Part shown: piece after piece, positions 43,582-48,560 of the stretch | How the letters are laid out: each line of letters begins with the position of its first letter | Position numbering within the stretch: the stretch's first letter is position 1 | Source: Parachlorella kessleri | Taxonomy: Eukaryota; Chlorophyta; Trebouxiophyceae; Chlorellales; Chlorellaceae | Reading direction: 5' to 3' | DNA length: 48,560 bases | Assembly: GCA_001598975.1 (NCBI GenBank) | Contig: BBXU01000264.1 | Span: 1 to 48,560 of the forward strand | Position numbers and translations under genes: made by a program | Notes under the pieces: model-generated | Seen by the model: only the letters and a program-made list of their open reading frames with translations | Database searches by the model: none | Told to the model about the DNA's origin: nothing

Positions 43582-46465
43582 CTATACCTTGATCCCCTGG
43601 CCCGCCAGCATGGCTTTCACCAGTGGCAGCTTGTCAGGGCAGCTCAGCGCATAGCGCTGCAGCAGCGCCTCCCCCGCCAGCTTGCCAAATTCGGCCGCTG
43701 ACTGGGCAGTTTCAACAGCGTCGCCCGCTGCCGCGCCGCCGCCGCCGCTAGACCTGCTGCCGCTGCTGCTGCCGCCGCGCACGCCGGTCAGCTGCGCTGT
43801 GCAGGCACACACGCCGTACAGAGCACGCAGCTCGCGCCCATTTGTAAGTTCTACCACCCCTGCATGGCACAAGTGCTCCTTGGGGCCCATCTGTTTCCGG
43901 TCTGAGGTGGCAGGCTGCGCGCAAACAATTTCTAGAATGGCAGCCTGCATAGATTGGCCAGTCCTAATTTTGCCACCTGCCTAGCTCACAGAGCAACGCG
44001 GCCATGCTTACTGCTGGTTGCCTGCTGTGCCACACTTCATTAATTTCCCCACATACCCTGCAAAAGCGGTGCATTGCAGCTGGCAATTGCAGCCCTTCAC
44101 CTTTCCTACTCAAGCCGAAACGAGCACAAGCCCCATTCTTAATGGAAATGCTGCCGCCTATAATCCTCAGAGGGATTGCACACACACTCCCTTACACCGG
44201 CCTAACGCTCTCACCAACAGCATAGGTGCCTACCCCAGAAGCGGCATCGCGCCCTGCGCATGTCCAACCTTTTCGCCCACCCACCCCCACACCGCTCCCA
44301 AGTACAGGGTGCCTACCCGAGTAGTAGGACCGCGCCGTGCGCCAGTTCTGGGGCCCGCCCAGCGTGTACAGCGTGTCCGCCAGCAGCAAGTGGTGGGCTG
44401 GGTTGGAGGGCTGGTGCAGCAGCAGCTCCTCAAGGCAGAAGGCAGCCTGCTGGTACATCTGAGCCTACAGATCATACAAAGGTTACAGGTGCGGTTGCAA
44501 CTTGGCGCTGGGTTGTAGGGCTGGTGCAGCAGCAGCCCTTCAGGCAGAAGGCAGCCTGCTGGTACATCTGGGCCTGCTTGGGAAGAAGTATGATGTGGGC
44601 GACATTGAAAGCTTTAGGCTGGGTTAGCAGCCGGCGCAGGAACAGCTCCTTCAGGCAGGGGCCAAGCTCTTGCCAGCGTAGGGGCTTGCAGGCAAAGGGG
44701 CTGTCACCCAAATAGTCGGCAACACCCCAACCACCAGTACAAGTGCAGCAAACACAGTCTGCATTCATTTGGCTTTGCTGGCATGCAAGCGCTGCAGCTG
44801 CGGCCCTGGCAGCCTAATGACATACATTTACCCCCCGCCGCGGGGCCCTGCACGAGCAATAGATGTTGCCGTCCAAACCGGGTGGGTCAATACCTGCAAG
44901 TACAGGTCTGCCAGCTCCTCCCAGGCTAGGAGGTCGGTGGACTGGGTAGTCAGGTAGGTTTTTAGCTGCTCTGCTGCCCCTTGCACGTCGCCCTGACCCT
45001 TCTTCACTGCAGCCTGCAAGCGAGGATGGGTTGGCATCACCTTTTTAACTTCCTCCAGCCATCCCCACTAAGCCTTAGCCTTGTAAAACGACCTATGTTC
45101 CTTCTAACTGCGTCACTTGGGTGTGCAATAGAGGACCGCCGTCGGGACCCCAACCTTCGCAGGCCAATCTGGTCAGGACCTTACACGCCTGCGAGCACGG
45201 TGAGATGCCAACTGCCTGCACCTTGCAACCCTTAGGTTGACAGCCGCGGTAGCGGCAGAACCCCGTTCAATTCCAAACAACCTTGTTTGCAAGCTGCCGC
45301 AAACGCCTAACCAGCCGTTAGACAGGGCACCTACTGCTGTTCGCATGCGATCCACCAGCATCCAGAGTAGAGTCTCCCTCCAAATGCCACCTACCCTGGC
45401 CGCAGCAACCCCTACAGACCTAAAACATCCGCCTGCACACAAGCCGCCGACTGTTGCAGCCACACCGCCCGGCCACCCACCAGCCGCTTGAGCATCAGCG
45501 CATTCTGTGCGTCCTTCTCCAGCTCCTTCTTGTACAGCTTCTCTGCGTCGCTCCACTTGCCCAGCGCCTCAAAGTAAATGCCCTGCAACATGGGCAGTTG
45601 GTAAGTGCTGCATGTTCAGCAGCTCCCAGCCCACCAGGATGCGGCTTCCCTGCTGTCCAACCAGAAGCTGGAGTGCACGAACTGTGGTGCATTGAAACAG
45701 TAGAAGGTAAGCAAGGGTAGCATTGGGCCCTTGACTCAGGGGAAGGGCACGATCTTACAAGGCATCCGGCTCGGTTCATCAACATCTGTGGCTCAGCCCC
45801 TGGCAGAGTCTGGGCTAATATGGTCTAACGCACCACAAGTTTAGCCAGCGCAGGGCCAACATACATGAACGTCACCCCAAAAACACGCCGTCAGGCCCCT
45901 CACCGCAAGCCTGCTCGCACGAGCTCCCTGCGGGAATGCCCTGTGCACGTTCTGCAGCAGGCTGAGCGCCAGCTCTGTGTTCCCTACATCCAGCGCTGCG
46001 ACCGCCACCTGCTCATGCAGCGCCCAAACTGCACAGCAGGCAACAAAACAAACGTGTCTCTACCGCATCTTAAGGATACACAACAGGCAAGTTTCCTGTG
46101 CAAACAGTTGTTTAGCAGCAGCTATTACAGGCTTGGTCGGTGTATTAGACCCTTGCCCCCAGGTTGGCTGCCAGTGTGGACGTGCCTTCCTCGGTAGTCA
46201 GCCTCCCTCTGTGCTTGCCACTCAGCAGCTCGCTGCCGTACTTAGCGACTAGTTCGGGGTCTCTGATCCGCAGGTCTCTGGCCTGCACCAGTTTCAGGCA
46301 CCGTCTGGCACAGGATGCCTGGTGCCCTGGCACAGGATGCTTGCGGCGGTGCCGTACGCTGCTGGGGTGCCAGCTGCACTTTAAGCCCTTTACCTGTTTT
46401 AAAGCGCTTCTCATGCTCATGAAGTCGTCTGCAAGTGACAGCTGCTGAAGAAGGAGCTCCGCCAT
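43582..46465 (-). CDS. EMC2: ER membrane protein complex subunit 2 (EMC2), TPR protein, 7 exons
   Basis: Cytosolic TPR scaffold of the EMC insertase, which inserts tail-anchored and multipass proteins into the ER membrane. Exons in transcript order: 46394-46465, 46186-46282, 45904-46028, 45481-45582, 44894-45013, 44317-44464, 43582-43859 (942 nt, 313 aa; the family is about 300 aa). Matches in order are LRIRDPELVAKYG, HEQVAVAALDVGN, GIYFEALGKWSDAEKLY, QLKTYLTTQSTDLLAWEELA, MYQQAAFCLEELLLHQPSNP, YTLGGPQN and LTNGRELRALYG, as in plant EMC2. The C-terminus carries a Gly/Ser/Ala-rich insert (about 245-265) before the final helix. The donor of exon 2 is read as AAG|GCACGT, a GC-AG intron, because it alone gives the phase and family alignment (TTEE-VWALHEQ). 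The ATG at 46465 was chosen; the frame is open further upstream. The TPR exon 6 has tandem relatives in the preceding intron. Confidence 0.92.
44398..44680 (-). repeat. Three tandem relatives of the acceptor side of EMC2 exon 6
   Basis: A unit of about 110 bp holding an acceptor and the first 67 nt of exon 6 occurs three times: the functional one (44398-44464), a near copy (about 44508-44573) and a diverged one (about 44619-44680). Copy 2 has an intact AAGCAG acceptor and encodes AQMYQQAAFCL before an indel shifts the frame. Copy 3 keeps CLKELFLRRLLTQP, similar to the CLEELLLHQP part of the exon. Confidence 0.88.
46260..46350. repeat. Short CTGGCACAGGATGC direct repeat in EMC2 intron 1
   Basis: The block CTGGCACAGGATGC occurs at about 46306 and again at about 46328, in the first intron of EMC2 just upstream of exon 2 in the transcript. 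It is a minor tandem repeat without a splice site. Confidence 0.5.
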
Positions 46466-46744
46466 CACTGCCCAGCTGATCAGGGATGCTACGCTCTTAG
46501 TGAAACCCCTGTATGAAAATTGCAAACACTGGCTATTGTATGGAATGAAAGCAATCAACTTTGCACCAATGGTGGCGGGGGCGCAAGAAACATTATGTCG
46601 ACATCTAAGCTGGGCTACCCCTTGTTTTTGTCCTCCATGTAGATGCCCAGAACTCGCACAAGCTAAGAAAGACAGGTGGACTGAGCATTGTTGTGGCAGC
46701 CATCAGGGCGACGCCAGGCACGACAAAACCGGCTTTGATCAGCT
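46466..46744. promoter_or_regulatory. Putative bidirectional promoter of EMC2 and DEG9
   Basis: Only 279 bp separate the divergent start codons of EMC2 (46465, minus) and DEG9 (46745, plus). Both promoters and 5' UTRs must share this stretch unless a further 5' exon exists. No clear TATA box was seen. Confidence 0.5.
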
Positions 46745-48560
46745 ATGCCTGCTAAGAAGAGCGACCCTAGAGCACAGGTACCCGGTCTCGCTTGTTGGGC
46801 ATGTTGCCCCAGAGCACAGGTGCACGGTCTCGCATGTGTGGCATGTTGAGTGTTCCCTTGATGTGGCGGTTTTCCACTGCCTGTGCCTCATGTTGTATCT
46901 TGACTCTTACCATTTGCATTAAAGACTACTTGAATCAGCAGGCCTCGCATATGTCAGACTGCTCATCACACCTATTCACCTCCATGCTTTGGGTTCCCTG
47001 CCCTGTCCTTGTGCATTGCAGGATCCCAAGGGCGCCTCTGCAACCCCAGCACTGGGCTCGCCAGGAGGAGGAGGCATAGCCACCCGCCGCCGCGCAGCCG
47101 TAGGGGGCAGCAAGGGCGACATCACTGGGGTGCCGCCTACTGTGCTGCCGACGCCAGCTGCTGTGGACAGTGAGGGAGGCGGGTCTGAGGCCGCTGGTGG
47201 GCAGCCCAGCAAAAAACGAAAAAAACTGGACAGGCTGCAAGAGAACCCTGGGAGCACATCTGCGGCGGCGCTGGCTGCGGCCGCGGCGGCGGCAGCGGAG
47301 GAAGAGCTTGCCGGCCCCGTGTCGCCGCGGATGACAGCGGCGGACGCGCCAGACGGGATGGACGTTGATGGCGAGGCGGGGCGCATGCGGGACAACGAAG
47401 TGCTCATGGAGGCCGTCGTCAAGGTGGGTTGGGTGAGGACCATGGAGAATGGCAGTGCCTTCAAGTGGGTGTGGCAAGGTAATGCTGGAGTAAAGCAAGG
47501 GGAGGCGTTGGATGCTTTACGCCGTCTGAAATTTACAAGTGTTTCGTGAATTTGAGGGCCCGAAGTAGTGGCGGCAACCCATACCCTGAGTAAGGGGCTT
47601 CTCCCGACGTCCAGGTGAAGGCACTTGTGCTGCAGGTGTTTTGCGTGCACTCCGAGCCCAACTTCAGCCTGCCCTGGCAGCGCAAGCGGCAGTACTCGTC
47701 AAGCGGCAGCGGCTTCATCACTCAGGGACGACGCATCCTGACTAATGCACACTGCGTAGACCACAACACCCAGGTGGGGGTGTGGCGGGCCCCTGACCTG
47801 CGCGCCAACAAAGTAGCAAGCTGGGGCTGAGGCCTGGGAGGTAGATATGTAGCTTTTTGTCACGAGATGGGATCCCCAACTTATAACAAGTGAATGCTCT
47901 ATGGCCTTAGCATGGCCAAGTCCACCTTCCCAGCTGGCAGCTTATGCCCTAATTATAGCGGCGCAGCCCTGCAACCTTTGTGCATGACAGGGAGGGCAAG
48001 GGGGTTCTTGCATGGGTACAGGTCAAGGTAAAGCGGCGAGGGTCTGATGCCAAGTTTGTGGCACAAGTGCTGGCGGTGGGCACAGAGTGTGACATAGGTG
48101 GGTGAGCCAGAGGGGCGCTTGGGCGTCGATTGCCAGTCAGGCGTACAGTGTGGAGGGGCGCAACCACTTTCACATGTGGTCCTCCGGTCAGTATGACTTG
48201 GTGTCAGGCTCAAGGTATAGCTGGCGTGGAGGTTTGGTATGGTGGTTGCTAGGTTTTATCTGAAATCTACGTATTGCCAGTGTGATTGTTGGGGTCTTCT
48301 AAGAAGGAAATGCAAGTGACAGGGGTGGGTCAGACAGCAGTGTGGCGGGTGCCAGCTGCGTCAGCCTGAGTAAGCAGGCATTTGAAAGGGGGAGCAAGCT
48401 GCAAGCAGAGAGGCAGTAAACAACCGTGTACACTTTTGGGGTCTTTGGCCCTCTGTGTAGCATTATTGGTGATATGAGTGGTGGGGAGATCAAGGGTTCC
48501 CTGGACGAGACATGTCAGTGGCGCCTAGCTGTACATTGCAATACTTCAACACCCCCCCCC
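46745..48560 (+). CDS. DEG9: DEG9-type HtrA serine protease, 5' part (truncated by window end)
   Basis: ATP-independent serine protease of the DegP/HtrA family; plant DEG9 is nuclear/nucleolar. Visible exons: 46745-46777, 47022-47423, 47636-47773, 48022-48097, all in phase. The first exon encodes [11 protein letters not shown]. Exon 2 is Gly/Ala/Pro-rich with a basic KKRKKLD stretch, a likely nuclear localisation signal. The protease domain starts at [23 protein letters not shown] and continues through [20 protein letters not shown], with the catalytic His of the triad, then [12 protein letters not shown] and [10 protein letters not shown]. The catalytic Asp and Ser and the PDZ domains must be encoded beyond the window; no further exon was seen up to 48560. 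An alternative in-frame acceptor at 47614 would add seven residues before VFCVH. The exon 1 donor is duplicated downstream. Confidence 0.88.
46769..46852 (+). repeat. Duplicated donor of DEG9 exon 1 (42-bp unit)
   Basis: AGAGCACAG|GT with the following CGGTCTCGC...GGCATGTTG block occurs at 46769 and again at 46811. The second copy offers a donor CAG|GTGCAC in place of CAG|GTACCC. Using it would lengthen exon 1 by 42 nt, which keeps the frame. Confidence 0.85.
48098..48560 (+). other. Intron sequence of the DEG9-like gene up to the window end
   Basis: No exon with the expected continuation (an ALLTV-like block after GTECDI) was found here. The window ends in a run of nine C. Confidence 0.5.

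Noticed and set aside
43682..43984. Plus-strand open frame rich in Pro/Leu
   Set aside because: It is the antisense of the Gly/Ser/Ala-rich insert in the last exon of EMC2.
44472..44768. Minus-strand open frame resembling EMC2
   Set aside because: It consists of the diverged tandem copies of EMC2 exon 6 and is frameshifted relative to the protein.
47614..47635. Alternative DEG9 exon 3 start at the upstream CAG
   Set aside because: It is in frame, but the family continues directly from AVVK to VFCVH, so the acceptor at 47635 was preferred.

Overview
The window is nuclear DNA of a green alga (Chlorophyta). The evidence is GC-rich sequence, densely intron-split genes with GT(GC)...CAG introns, TGTAA motifs behind some stop codons (the usual chlorophyte poly(A) signal), a starch synthase, and proteins that match plant or algal rather than bacterial families. 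A volvocalean or other chlorophycean source is a guess; the sequence alone does not fix the genus. No tRNA, rRNA, CRISPR array, insertion sequence or intact transposon was recognised.

Nine gene models were rebuilt exon by exon from splice sites and reading-frame phase. For the eight complete models the exons sum to an exact multiple of three. In order: (1) 749-7797, minus, soluble starch synthase of the SSIII/SSIV type, 13 exons, 624 aa. (2) 8589-13272, plus, MDR-superfamily enoyl reductase/quinone oxidoreductase, 10 exons, 339 aa. (3) 14058-16614, plus, F-box-like protein with a long array of short leucine-rich repeats, 4 exons, 701 aa. (4) 17412-22190, plus, ASCC2 homologue with CUE domain, 8 exons, 916 aa. 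(5, 6) 23457-28639 and 30290-36130, plus, a tandem pair of type II membrane O-fucosyltransferase-like proteins, 10 exons each, 696 and 721 aa. (7) 37447-42484, minus, NDC80/HEC1 kinetochore protein, 14 exons, 635 aa. (8) 43582-46465, minus, EMC2, 7 exons, 313 aa. (9) 46745 onward, plus, DEG9-type serine protease, cut off by the window end.

The genes do not form a pathway. They cover plastid starch synthesis, redox or fatty-acid metabolism, ribosome quality control, Golgi-type glycosylation, chromosome segregation, ER membrane-protein insertion and nuclear proteolysis. Two pairs are divergent: genes 1/2 about 0.8 kb apart, and genes 8/9 only 279 bp apart, probably sharing a promoter. Genes 6 and 7 converge.

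The most unusual feature is structural. At eight exons in four genes, a segment carrying a splice junction and the neighbouring exon sequence has been tandemly copied into the adjacent intron, mostly with a period of about 95-125 bp and in 2-4 copies. Some copies keep an intact splice site and coding sequence; others are frameshifted. This looks like a recurrent process with possible consequences for splicing and intron evolution. A second anomaly is a decayed minus-strand coding relic of unknown origin between the two glycosyltransferase genes.
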